64,000 nt of DNA from Glossina fuscipes. Its lineage: Eukaryota > Arthropoda > Insecta > Diptera > Glossinidae. The translations under genes were made by a program, and so were the position numbers. The notes under the pieces are model-generated. The model saw only the letters and a list, made by a program, of their open reading frames with translations, had not been told where the DNA came from and did no database searches. Each line of letters opens with the position of its first letter. The stretch's first letter is position 1. This document shows, in pieces, positions 27,363 through 41,201 of the stretch. Location: positions 18,023,280 to 18,087,279 of the forward strand of contig NW_023998414.1 in NCBI RefSeq assembly GCF_014805625.2, given 5' to 3'.

Positions 27363-30300
27363 TCATATATATATATATATATATATTCATTTTAAACGCT
27401 ACATAAGAGAGAATACATATTCAATGTAACATTCCACCACTTGTCATGCAAGGGTGAAACTAACATAAAATTGAAGTGTCTTGTCTCCGTTCACCAGCAA
27501 ATATCTCTTTCTAATCGCTTATCATTAACCATCACATAAGAATAATTTTCCTTATTAGGAGATTGCATGTCGCCAACCTATAATCTTAAATATTGACAAA
27601 GATTTTTAAATTTACTTTTAGAGTGACTGATATTTGTTGCATGGCTCCCTGCAATAGAGAAATGTAAAAAAAAAGTTTTCCCAAAGTCCTGCTTAAGATT
27701 GCATCCACTACTCATAAGGGGAAATTTTTCAAAACTAAGACAATGTATGCGTGTATCCAATCTGCTGGTAGTCAACCTGAATTCTTTGTAATAATTTTTA
27801 ATTTTTTTTTTTTATTAATGCTGGTTATACAATAATGGTAATAATCTAAATTTCATTCTAAGCACAAGTAGAACGAATTGCTGATCGCGGTATCGTCTGC
27901 TTTCATAACTTTAACAGGTTTTCTAAGCAAGCTCAACCGTGCCAGCACCACTAGGTTTGCCGCTACCAGCTCATGATTTAAAAGAAAGAAAAGTGTTATC
28001 GCTATATCTCCGCCATCACCATTAGAGTTACATTTGTACGATATCAACGTGCGTTTGTAAGCAATTAATATTAGCGACCAAAAAGCCAATGAAAGATAAA
28101 CTCGTTGAAAACTAAAACGTCATTTATAGGTTTCATAGCAAAGAAAGTGGAAAGTTGCCCAATAAAGCAGATGCTCATGCCGATGACAATGACGATGACG
28201 ATGACGACGGCGATGACAGAGCCGATGGTTGCGCACCATGTAATCTCACTTTAAAGCATTGACTAGTATTTGAAAAAGAAAATGAAAACTTACCGAGAGA
28301 GGTAAAAAGAAATAAACGAAAAAAAAAAAAAAAAACAAAAACAAAAAAAAATAAAAGGAAAGAAAAATGTTGAAAAACCGCTTTTCAGGTTACAACGGAG
28401 ATAATAGCCGAAGAGGTGTTTAATTAAAATCACTTTTTTAATCTAAGTGCTAAGGACATACGAGTAAAAGATTTTACTATAAAGATAAGAACATAGCATA
28501 AATGTGCTTTTAATACATATTAATAATTTTATTATGAAGCTAAGGCGAAATAGTAACAACAACAACAGTAGCAGCAGCAGCAGCAACAAGAACAACAACG
28601 CCTATACATATAAATAAATAAATTAGCATTTCTTGTGTTATTTAAAATATGTCAGATTTTGTTATTTAAAGAAATTAAAGATAAAAATACAAATAAAAAT
28701 AAAAAAAAAGACTGAACCAACTTGACAACTATTGAAAGTAAAGGCTGCCTTATCCATAGGAGTAATCATCATATCTGGTATCTCTGGCCTATTCAGTTGG
28801 TGGTCTTTTCGCAAGCTAAGGACACGTGTTTTCTTTTCTTTTCTTTTGTTTTTTTTTTCTTCTTCTTCTTCTGGTTCTTCTTCTTCTCTTCGTCTTCTTC
28901 GTTTTCGTCTTCTCTTTTTTTTTTTTTTTTTTTTTTTAATTTAAATGCTTTAGGTTATAAAATGTTATTCTAGTAACTATTTATGGGTGATTTGGCTTTC
29001 CTTCGTTCGCTGGTCGGCTGGTTGGTTAGTCTATCGCTTGTTCGTTTACTTGTTTGCTTGTTTGTTCGTTGGTGCGTATTGTTTTAGTACCCATAAACTG
29101 TTGTGTTTACATGCTAAAATGACACAAGTTAACTACGTTTGGTCTGCTTAATGTTGTTGGTGCTTTTGCTTTGGTTATTGTTATTGTCGTACGCACTTCA
29201 CAGTCTAGCCTCAAACCATATTTGCTTGATTAAGCATAAAAACTGGTCTTTATTCTTTAATAGAATTTCTTTACTTTACATTCATCGTCGCTATCGTCAG
29301 AGATAGTGTGTCATGTCAACGCAACTTGGACTGTATAGCCAGCCATAGTACACAATAAGCAAGCAGCACGGATCCTATATAGGATGCCTTCATAGCCACA
29401 TACGGTGGATCCATCTACATTCGCTACTTTTCTAATTCCCTTTAAAATAACATCCCACGTGTTCTACGTAGTACACATTGTTAAAATGGCTAGAAATTAG
29501 TGCGAAAGGAATATTCATCATTAATTTTTAATTGCGTTTTTTTTTTTTTTTTTTAAGACTGGAGGGAGATCTTCCATTTTAAATAACTTATTTTTTTTCT
29601 TTTTTTTCCCCTTTTTTTTTCATAACATTCTTTCTTACTTCTTCTACTTTATATATGTATTATATGTAAGCAAAAAATATGAAAGCAAGAAAAATAATAA
29701 ACAGTTAAAAATTAGTACAATGATTAACGGAATGCATTTGATTATTCGACGGGTGATTTACTTCACGCCTAAGATATAATTTCAGCAAATTATTACATGA
29801 CCTGGGTTTCACAGTCTCATCGACACTTGACTGCGATTCCCGTAAAAGTGCAACAAGAGATCATATTAAGGCGTTCGCGTACTTCGCCGCGCATAAGCAT
29901 TTATTTCGATCATTAGTGAGATTAACTTGACTTTGAAATTGCAAATCTCCGAATCAAACACTTGTGTGTGTACATTTCAGCTTACCATTTCATTGTCGCA
30001 ATAGCGACAAAAGCGTCGATGATTGAATAAAGATAGCACGCACTGTATGCAGTATTCATCTTTTAAGAGCTCTTTTCATTTCCACATATCTCATATGACT
30101 CACATCTCTTAGGCGCTTGCTTTCTTATCGTGTCTTAACCATTATTCATTCATTATATCAGACTATGACGTGAATAATATTTTTTTCTTCTCTGTTGTTT
30201 CTATTTTTCAGGGCTCAGATCCCCGTGCGGCCACATGCAGAGGTAAACTGCAAACTCGACGCTGTAAATTAAATCAAGAAATAAATAAAGAATTACGATT

Positions 30301-33300
30301 ACGAGCAGGTGCCGAAAACTTATATAAGGTAAGTCTCCAAAGGTGACTTTTAATTTTATTCAGACTATATGATATGTTCATTTTTATTTTTCATATTCGA
30401 TACAATTCGCAGGCAACCACCAATCGTAAATTACGTGATACGGTAGCGTTGGAGTTAAGTTTTGTCAATTCAAATTTGCAATTACTCAAAGAACAATTGG
30501 CTGAATTAAATTCATCGGTAGAAATTTATCAAAACAACAGGTAAGTTATTATCTATACCTGCCTTTCTCACTCTGCAAAAAAGTAAGAAAAAAAAAAAAA
30601 AATAAAGAAAACTCTTTAGATTGCAAAAATCGTAGAAACGATTCAAAGTTTAAATTTATGCCCCCCAAGTTCGAAAATTGCCAGTCGCCAGTCGCCAGTC
30701 ACCAGTCACCAGTTGCATAATCCAGATAAGGCGCCATGAATGTGTACCTGGTTTTCCCCCTTTCTTTAGAATGGGTTTTCTTTGAAAATCGACTAAATCC
30801 CACAAAAACTCAAATCATCATATATATGGTCATACAACACCCTTGTACCACGAGTGATGTGGTGTATAACTGTTAAAAACATTGTTTTCTTATATCCGTT
30901 CAAAGTAAATATAAATTTTTTGCTTTCAAGCATCCAATGAGCTAAGAATACTGAACCGGCATCGTATACTGGATATTTCACTTAGAAATTAATTCATTGT
31001 TCCTTAAATTATTTTAATGAATTTTTAGTTTATACCGGTTCTTTTTATTTATTTGACCATCATATCTGTATCACGATGCTGTTATGCTGGCTCCATTGCA
31101 AGATAATAGACAATCTTTAGTATTTGTCTTGAACACTAAAGATTGTCACTTTGCTTGAACATTTACTCAATAGGTTAAATATGCACCATAATGAAAACGG
31201 GAAACTATCTCTGGAACAGAACGCAAAAATCTCTCGTGTAAAAAAAAATACTTGTGTTTTGGTTGACCTCTTTCAGCCCTACAAGTTATAATTTTGCACC
31301 TAAAACGAAAAGTTGGAAGAGTTCTAAACACATCTGATCCAAATCGAGTAAATATCGGACCATTTTTTTCGAAAATTATATTAAACAAAAAATATAAAAA
31401 AGATATTTACTTACCAAGTTTGCTAGTATTTTGTTAGCATAGCAACTATTTGAGAAGTCGATCAGTTCAGCACCTGAAAACAATTTCCTTTTTAGATTCA
31501 ATTTTGTGAAAATCACAAGCAAGACTTTAATCACATTATATATATGAAAAGTTTTGCAAGTCCTGCTTGAGTCTTCGCAAAACTCTTCCTTTTTTAATAA
31601 ATTTTTTTTTATTTTTTGTTTCATTTAAAGAAAATCAAATAAAAATCTTTGCCATACAACTGCACACTTTTGCTGTATGCTATGCATATGTGTTAAAGAA
31701 ATATGTAATGCTTTTACCACCACTTCTTAAGCACGAACTCACACGCAGTCATTATTTATTTGCCTCACGAAGTGTTTGTATTCTTATAAGCACGTTTGCA
31801 TTCATCCATCCATTCGTCCAATTACTTTTTGTTGCTTCCTGTAAACCATTAAGCTTTTTTCTTCTTCTTCTTCTTTTTTTTCTTATTATTATTATTATTT
31901 TTTCACTCTCCTCAGTTTATTTATACCAAATTAGTCACATCGATTCTTTTCTTTTCTTATCCTAAAGCAAATAAAAAGAAGAAAAAAAAAAAATGCAACC
32001 ACAAAAGACTTCTCTTTCGAGATGATTTTAGGAATCTTTTAATGTCATGCAATATTGCTACAAAAAGAAACTTAAATCTCTTTGTTGCAAGTTTATGTTT
32101 AAGCCGATTTAAAGAAAAGAAAGGAGAAAAAAAATTAAATTAATCGAAAACACGACATATATAGATATATAGAGTATTGTGTTGCACTTACGTAATTTAA
32201 ACTATTTTTCAGATTTAATCACACTTTAGTCAGTAAACTTGTATTATATTTAAAAAAGGAAAACATACCCAAACGCTACCATCATCAATGATATCATATT
32301 TAAAGCGTGCAGAACAACATCGGTTTCACTTTGTTATACAAACGCTAATATATAATTCTATTAAAATTAATTTAAGGTTCCGCCTTAAGTATAAGGATTT
32401 AAAGTTTTTTTCATATTTATATTAAAAAAAGAAAAGGAAAAAAATCCTTGCACGCTACGACAGAAACTAAAAGGCAATCGATAGCTTGCGATATACGTTA
32501 CTGAGTAACAAAATATAGGTTCAAAGCATTTCCCGAAAACGATTCGCTTGGTTCGCTTATATATTGATATTTAAGATTTTTTTCAAGACATTTGCGCTAC
32601 CGCTCAACCGAATATATAAAGATTCGGGACTATCAAATCGATACTCGCGGGTTCAAATCTCAGTGCGGTTTTGATCGATCGTACTGGGAAGTCGTAGCTA
32701 TATACGGTGAGTGGCCAATCAGTAAAGGCATAACATTTCTGCATTAGGGTACGGCGACCCCTTATCTCTTTCTCACTTTGCCCTATTCTTTTTGACCATC
32801 ACTGTGTTACCCGTATAGGACGCATCTTTTGAAAGACATGTAATAATAAAAGAAAAAAAAAATGTAAAAGCCTCCTGGATGATGTATAATAGAGAAATTG
32901 CATTAGCCATCGGATTAAGCGAAATTTTCTACAACGTTACTTATGCTTATATGTTTTAACAATATTTGCACACTCGTCAAGAAGGGTGCGATTGAGGCAA
33001 AGGGCAGAGTTATCCATTGTGCCGAGGTGGGCCACACTTCAACACTCTCTACAGGCTTGAACATGCGTGGCGTTCTAAGTCTACATAGATCAACACGATG
33101 AGATCACTAGTCAAGCAATACCCCGACTAGCCGATTCTTTAACGACACTGCTCGTCTTTAGAAAAATTTAGTTGCAGGGACCTTTCCCATCGTTTCTGAT
33201 ATTGTCACTTTTAGAAAGAATGCGCACAAGCACTGCTTCCTTCTGACAACGATAAAAGGACATTATTGAACGTCTCAAGCAGCCCATACTATTGGCAATT

Positions 33301-36300
33301 ATTACATGCATGACGATACTCAAGGCACTTTAATATCTGAAATGGATAGTACGTAGAAGATCGCGCCAATTGCATTCATGTTAATTAATTGCAATTAAAC
33401 CAATGGGATGCCGAGGCGTTGCTTACTTTGTGACGATACAATACTTTATCACTTAGGGGGAAATTTTTTTTTATTATTTTTTTTTTAAATCTCATTAAGC
33501 ACTTAGCGTATGCTCTACCACCGTTGAGATTTGAACCCGCGAACATTGACCCAATAGTCGTGATTTTTATCTACTCGGCTACTCATGCAAACTCTCGGCC
33601 GATTATGAAAGACAAGGTACAATTTCGCAAACGATAGTAATTTAAAATTAAATCAGCCGATTGCCCTCGGCTTTGTTCTTTGTTCTTCTTTTTATACGCT
33701 ACAACACTGCTGGTATATTAGATTTGTCCAAATGTATGCAACGCACAAAAAGGCTTAAGAGAGGCCCACCTTTTACTATACTGATCGTTTTAGAATCGCT
33801 TTCTGAATGACTTTACTTTAGAAAACCTTTCCGAATCGATCTAAGCTTGTCTGTCCACTTACCTGTCTTGTTTTCTTTTGTTCAACCTACAGCCCGCCCT
33901 TTTTGATATACTTTGATATGTCGGTATGCGTTGGTCCAAGGACGACCGCTATTGAAAATGATGCAGATCACACCACTTTTTCAACCAGTTCCCATATAAA
34001 ACTTTATTTTAAAAAGTCATTAAATTAATAACTTTAGTGTGGTGGACCATGGGTCATTATAGTGTTTTTACCTGTTTTCATATTCTAAGTCTAGAGAAAC
34101 TAATATCTAATAAAGACAAAGAAAGGCTTGATTTTCAAGTTCTACAGCAAATTAGTGTAAAAAATGCATTACTTACTCCCTCCGCTTATACCAGTTTATA
34201 TGCTTTCGAATTTTTCTCTTTACCATATTTTCTTTTGCAACCTTATCAACGCAATTCTAATGAATGAAATGAGATTCGGTTATGTATAGAAATGAAGCTT
34301 GGCGTAGCCTTAGCGCATTGTAAAGACAGCGTTTTCTAAATCTGCAAACATTTTAATGTCGGCCACGTTCTCAATTGCGTTTTAAGCGGAGATAAATTTC
34401 GTATGATCGTAACAAATAATGAGACCGAACCTTTTCCGCATTTAAAATAATTTCTATTTGTAATTTCTATTTTTTTTTTTTTTTTTTTGTATAGTATTAT
34501 TGTTATTGTTGTTTAAAAACAAATCATTGTGTTTTTAGTATTATTTTTCAATCGGTGCGTTCGTTTATGGTCAAGTGATTTTTGCAATCAACCAAGCGGA
34601 ACATGACTCTATATGCTATGTGTGCATGGATGCTTGTATAAATGTTTTCAAATGTAATTTGAAAAACAAAACTCATAAGCAGTACATTTTATGTTAATTT
34701 TCTATTACAATAAATTTTTTTCCACAATTTTGTTTTTTGCGAATTTTATAAAAAAATTTTACAAGATTTAAAATGAAAAAAAAGAATTCAATCTCTCGTC
34801 GTTGCTTAATAGCCGTATATCGTGTATATAGTAGTGTAAAGCATTAGTTATATACCGTCAGAATAAATTTCTATCCCTTACGTTCCTTACGTTGACGCAT
34901 TATTGCTGTTCTTTCAAATAAAATTATTAATGGTTCGCTCTCTTCTTCAAGTTTGTTACTTAAGTCTTTCGTTCGTTATGTTGTAAAAGAACGACTTTAA
35001 GCACCCCAGCGTCGCTTTTTTTTTTTTTAAAGCAGCTTGTCTTTTTTGTTTTTTTCTCTTTTTTTTTGTTTATACGTGGTTTTTGTGGTTTAGGTGGTTG
35101 TTGGGGATTGTGGTTTTTATGTTTATGGACTTTGTCCGGCAAAGAAAAAAAAAAAACAAAATTGTACCTGAAAAGCATAATATACTAAGAAGAAAACATA
35201 AACAATTTTCATTCTCTTTGAGTTTCCTCTCTTCCTTAAGTCTTTCACCGTTCTTTAGACAGAAAGGAAATCAAGATAAAAGAATACTTTATACATTAGT
35301 TTCCTTCACGACCTTTTTTATGCGACTTTTTTTTTCTTTTTTATATACAAATTGTTATTGTCAGTAAATGAGCACATTTTCGTAGAGCATTGAAGTATCG
35401 TATACTTAAATAGGTCTCTCTACAAGAACATTGCCCAACGCAGAAATGTATCGCTATTCCATGTCCCACGCCCATTCATATTACCGGAGATATGATTCCT
35501 CCTTGAAATAAATTCACATAATAAAATGAGAATTATCAATAAAATCGTTTTGTTACATGGTCGCAAATGTGTAAAATAAATTCAATTCTTACTTTCACTT
35601 TGACTTTCACAAAATTCGTTATTGAAAATCATTTCGGGCCCATAATAACGAATTAATCCTCTTTTAGGTGGTTTTAGAACCAAAGAGAAGATAGATGGCC
35701 TTCTTCTGCGATTGGTCCGATTCCAGAAATATCCAACCTGACGTATGGATAGATGCTAGTTGATGTTATTTGAATAAAATTTCTTTGATAAAAAGTAACC
35801 AATAAGTAATCGTTCAAAAAAGCTTAAATTGGGGATAATTGGGGATGTTACGTGGTGAACGGTTCTAGCAAATTCGAAAACATAAAAAAAAATAAATATA
35901 TATATATATATATATATATTCATTTGATAGGTTTCGGTCCAATTAAGACGGAAGCCGAATTGGGTTCCACGCTACGCAAGTGGCTTTGCCTTGTTCGTCT
36001 CGTACAACAAGCACAATAAAACATTAGCTGCCAAAACTTAGATTAAGCCGAGTCTGCAGTTGGCGGGTAATAGGAAGAATACATCAGGCTTAGTAGAAAC
36101 TATGTTCGAAAATACGAGTTTTTTTTTTGCAAATATCTTGGGTTTCCTTTTTCGGAAGGGATACTTTGCCACTTACGCTTCGCGTGCGCCCGCCATGTCA
36201 AACAACGCAGCCAACATACTATAGCATTTTAGTTCTTTTTTTGTCTCCTTCTTATATTCAATGCATTCTCCACTTCACTCTTTCTTTTTTTTTCTTTCTC

Positions 36301-39300
36301 TCTCTCTCTCTCTGTTTTTAAGCACTCGCATTTGTTTCCGGAGTTAAGCGATACATTTATGTTATTTATTCGAATGCAATTGAAAGGCATAAGTTATGGC
36401 ATATTAACAAATTTTTATTACATAATGTAAACCCGGTATGATACGTAATATGAGTTGATACTTTTCCAGCAAAACACGCACATACATTTTTTTAAGGATC
36501 AAATGGCCCCTTCGTGCGGTCGTTAAAGCCGAATTACATAAATTTATCAAAAAAAAAAAAAAAAAGAAAAATAAACTAATAAATAAATGAATGAAAGATA
36601 AAAGTAAACAATAACGAAGAAAATATTAAAAAATCTTTTGATTATGTATCACAACGAAACCCGCAAGTGAAAATCGCGATATTGTAACATTGTATGCAGG
36701 AAAAAAATAAGGATCGTATGAGCCCTTGTGGTACCTGTAGCGTTACAAAAAGCCTCGCAAACAAATAGACACGGTGTTGTAGAAGAACTTACTCTGTCTT
36801 ACTTATTTGATTTTTACAGAATAATTTAAAAATTAAATGCAACAGCCTGAGGGACTTTGATTAGACTCCCATGATGACTTATATGAATAGACATGATTTA
36901 CATATATATGTCAAATCGTCGAAGTGTTCATGCAGATGTGCAAAGTTGAGATTCGACTAAGCTTATGAAAATGGCGAACGGCCGCATATAGAGCCTCGAG
37001 GATGAATATTCGAATACAATTGGATGGTTGGGACATCTTGCTATAGGTTGAATCCTGTGAAACTTGTTATTTTTTGCTTTACTGCACCTAGAATGAGAGT
37101 TGCGATTAGAGCTTCCAACTCATGAAAATGGATTCAAGCTCACCGATCTTCTTATACAGAAAAGACGCCATGATATATTGAACGTGGTATTTATTATAAA
37201 ATGAATTAAAGGCAAAGGTAACCTCTTCTCCGCTCTCCGCGCTTAACAGAGTTTCATCCCGACACATGCCTTACTGCCAAACGCAAACTAAGATCTTCGT
37301 AACACATCCCCAGTACTTTATAAGATAGATTTTACTGGTGTCATAAGCGATGCTGCCCTACGCGTATGCCGCTACCTGCCAGTTTACTGTTCTAATTTTG
37401 TTGCAAAAAATAAATTGATGCTATCTTAAACTTTCTAAACGATTGCGCTCAGCTCTGTTTCATTTCGGCTTCGGCCTTCTTCAATTACTTTATTTTAACA
37501 TTTACAATTCATTCTTTCCTCTTAAGGCGTTCAATTACTATTCAAACGTATCGTGTATAGCTAAGGATATAGGCTGTTAAGTAAATACGAAACAACCAAC
37601 AGATATAGCGGATAAGACTAGCATGCTGTGACCACCTGCGATAAGGATCTAATGTACCAAAAATTAAGAAACTAATCGAAAAAAGAAATTTTCTTTTATT
37701 TACATTCGAGTCGGATAAGCGAGAAATAAGGGCAAGAAAATGTACAGAATATCATATAGTTGACGCTGTACTTGGCTCAAAAAGAGCTAGGACTACAGGA
37801 GTATATTTTGCACAACAAAGTTCTTTAAGAAAAATGCAACTGATTTATTACGATCCGTGAGACGTGGTTTCATCAATACATGGTAGACGAAAATGACAAC
37901 CAAAGCGGTAAATAACTGAAAAATGACGACCTTGGATAAAAAGAAGGAATACAAGTTGAAATGATGTCGCCAGTGCAAAGCCGAGTATTAAAATTTCAAA
38001 AATTATTCACTGTTGCCATGTTCATGAGCTAACGTAGTTCAAATTGATTAATTTGTAAAAAATCTTGCAATTCTTCATAAAGTGCTAAGAAGTAATATTT
38101 TTTTTCTCGTACAACAGCTTACTTCTCACAAGAATCATCCGGAGAGGTGACTAGAGGAGTCTACTTCACAGGCATTTACATTGAAACATTTATGTGTTCA
38201 AATACGGTATCATACTTGACTATAAAATAATAAAAATCAGACTTTAGTATCCTAGTCAGGTTTGCTCTTTGAGAGAGTCTTTAAAAAATATTATAATATT
38301 ACTGTTTTTTATCGAGAGATATTAAGAATCGAAAATTTATTTCATATCACGATCTTTAAAAAATAAAACTCTTTTTGGTGTGATCCTCAGTCTAAGGCTT
38401 ACAATCATTGTATCAAATTTACACAGAATATATAGATAATTACTCCCAGCAAGTTGAGCAGGAAAACATGCACAGAATATCGTTATAATTAAATCAATTT
38501 AGAAAATAATTCTAAACTGATTTGTGTACTCGTTTGTGTTGGGTGCTGCTTATATGTACACTCAAACGTAATATATTTCTATCGCAAATCATATCATCAC
38601 GACGACTATTAAATGCCGTTCATCAGTTCGCTTAAGAGAATTATTCAATTAGATTACCCTTGATTACGCATATAATGGGCATGTGAAGACTGATTTCAAT
38701 CCTTATGCGATTGCACTACATATAAACACTTATCTTTATACTAAATTGTTTACCTTAGCAAAATGCTTGTTTCCAACTGGCTTGACTATGATCTAATAAC
38801 TTATGGCAATCTAATATAAACACTCCAAAAATTAAGCTCCTAAAAATTTATAAAATCTCCTGATACAGTGCATAAGCTACTGAAACTAAGAAGAAGAAGG
38901 TCATCGGCTTCTACGCAGATCATAACGCCTTCAGATACCACCCGAGAATCAGAGTCTGGAGCGAAATGTTCCATGCAAGGCCATCTGCAGAACCAAGTGT
39001 TTAATAGGATTCTTAAGAATGCAAAAATCTGTGTGGCTAGAAGCGTGGGCGGGTAAAATAGTTGTTTTAGGTGGCAATACAGATTGTCCCCACACAATAA
39101 TATGAATGCTAATAATGAACGAAATAGCGGAAAATAAATATGCTGAGATTGCTTTACTTTGTATACAAACGCACAAACTGCAATACACACATGCTGATAA
39201 TGGACATTAAGACATAGCAAACTTTCGTCATTTTGATCTGCAAAAGTGCAGTGAATAACTGTTGACCTGACTTTCCGTGTACATCTTCCTTATGTACTTA

Positions 39301-41157
39301 ATTTCTCCCCCAAATGAATGATATTTGAAGAGATTCGCGCGATCAGCTGATTAAGAGGGCTTCAATAAAAAAATTCGTGTTGTTTTTTTCTTCGTCGTGT
39401 TCTTCTTCTTCTTCTTTATTACAACATTATTTATGCTATTTTTAGGTATTATTTATAACTACAAACTCTTACATATATATATATATATATATGAATGTGA
39501 TATCATTTCGTTGATTATAATAATTCGGTTCATGTTTATTCATGTTATAAAGAGCAAGAGTTATGATTAGTGCGAAATTTTATTACTTTTCTCTTGCCTC
39601 ATTTTAATTTTCTCTCTCATCGTCTTCGTATAGTTTATTTAATTTTTTTTATAACTTTGTAATTTAGGTTAAGAGGCTGAAGCTCAATATACAAAAGCGC
39701 ATACACCTAAACACATGATACAACTGTTGATACGAAACGACAAAAAACAAAAAAACAAGAAAATTACATTATTTTCATGTTGTAAAAAAAAACCTTTTTT
39801 ATTTTTTTATAGTTATTTCAAAAAGTTTTTAACAAAAACAATGCCATCCTACACCATTTTAGTTAATTTCTTATGATGATGCATAACACAATCATAAAAA
39901 AAATTGTTTCATTCGCACCTAATGTTATAGGTGTTTATTACTTCTTTATTACTTTTTAAGCAAAAACATATTTCCATTATTTCGTTTAAGGCGTGTGTGC
40001 TTGGTTGAATTATTCAGAGAGATTAACGTGTAATTATATGCCACTATTGTCGTGTTATTTGTAACAAACAATAATATATGCAACTGCATAGAGAGATTCA
40101 AATTTTTAAGATTTTGAAATAATGCTTTAGTCATTCGCATCCATCTGACCGAATAACTTCGAAAAAATTAACTATCAATTCATTCATTTTTGATTGCATT
40201 CCATGTTGAATGATTATATTTGAAAAAGAGGCCGTTCCACCCACTATAATAAATCGATAAATTATAACCTTGAAAAGAAATCAGAAATTGCGATCAATTG
40301 ATTTCGGTTTATAACATAAGATCTACAACAGATATCAACGCAATAATTATTTGACATTTCAATTTACTTTGGCAAATTTCAACGTCACAGGTGTGCTTTA
40401 ACAATTCTTTCTCATATAATCGTCCTTATGAAAACTGAGCACATATATGGCAACAGTGGAGGTAAACAATTACATTTAAGAAAGCGGTATGAGGCATTTA
40501 GTATTCGACAATGTTTTGTATTCAGCGATGAAAGTCGAGCCTAGGAAAGCATCATTCAGCAGAGGATTATGTCTGCTCTATTCTGAAATAAAGATAAGCT
40601 CACGCATTCTGAAGCGAGTAGCTTTAAGCAAACGAAGCTATTATTCGTTGTTGTATCGAAAACTATCGCGAAACTAAAACGTGCAATCTTTGCACACTCA
40701 CTCACCCATCACTGCCAGTGCGTAATTATTGAATGAATATTGTCCGTAAATAGCGAGAGAAGTCTCAGCCTTTACTTACTGCGTACACCATGTATATCGT
40801 TCGACTGAATGCACGCAAGAAGAAATAGAAGAGAATTGGGCTAAAAATGAAAATCTCGCTATCTCATGTGTCTGTCTTCAAATCGCACTCCCGCCGATAA
40901 TCGATTGTTTCAATCAATTAGTTGCGCATTTAAGCCGAAAATGAAGATGAACGGGAAGAGGACTCTCTTTAAATGATTTATGCCCCTTAGAATCATAGGT
41001 GTAATGAAAATAATTTTTTTTTCACTGCTTTGTTATTACCACATTGCTTTCCTTCACTTTGCAATTTGTTTTTCTCCACCTTTTTCCTTGCTCGTGCTGT
41101 GTTGCTAGTGCTCAATGTCTTTTTTTAGTCTAAGAATTTATTTCATTAGTCTAAAAT

Positions 41158-41201
<44 letters not shown>

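Larger units (their letters stand above)
2011..30211 (+). other. Rhp intron 1 (28.2 kb)
   Basis: It is bounded by GTAAGT and TTTTTCAG. No coding exon of Rhp or of a nested gene can be supported inside it. It holds a terminal-hairpin repeat (2650-2700), a Tc1-like relic (about 4735-5040), a dispersed repeat copy (4081-4183), SINE copies (10095-10215, 10990-11185, 16128-16385), a deleted mariner (12577-13122), a helicase relic (17800-18014), a less AT-rich block (14360-15020) and many microsatellites. The intervening stretches are AT-rich unique sequence in which I see nothing further. Confidence 0.7.

Noticed and set aside
29372..29385. 14-bp perfect palindrome ATCCTATATAGGAT
   Set aside because: Isolated, with no repeat copies or flanking structure; expected occasionally in a window this size.
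31567..31965. Plus-strand open frame of 132 codons
   Set aside because: It is dominated by Phe/Leu/Ile from T-rich and TTC/TTA tracts; low complexity, no domain.
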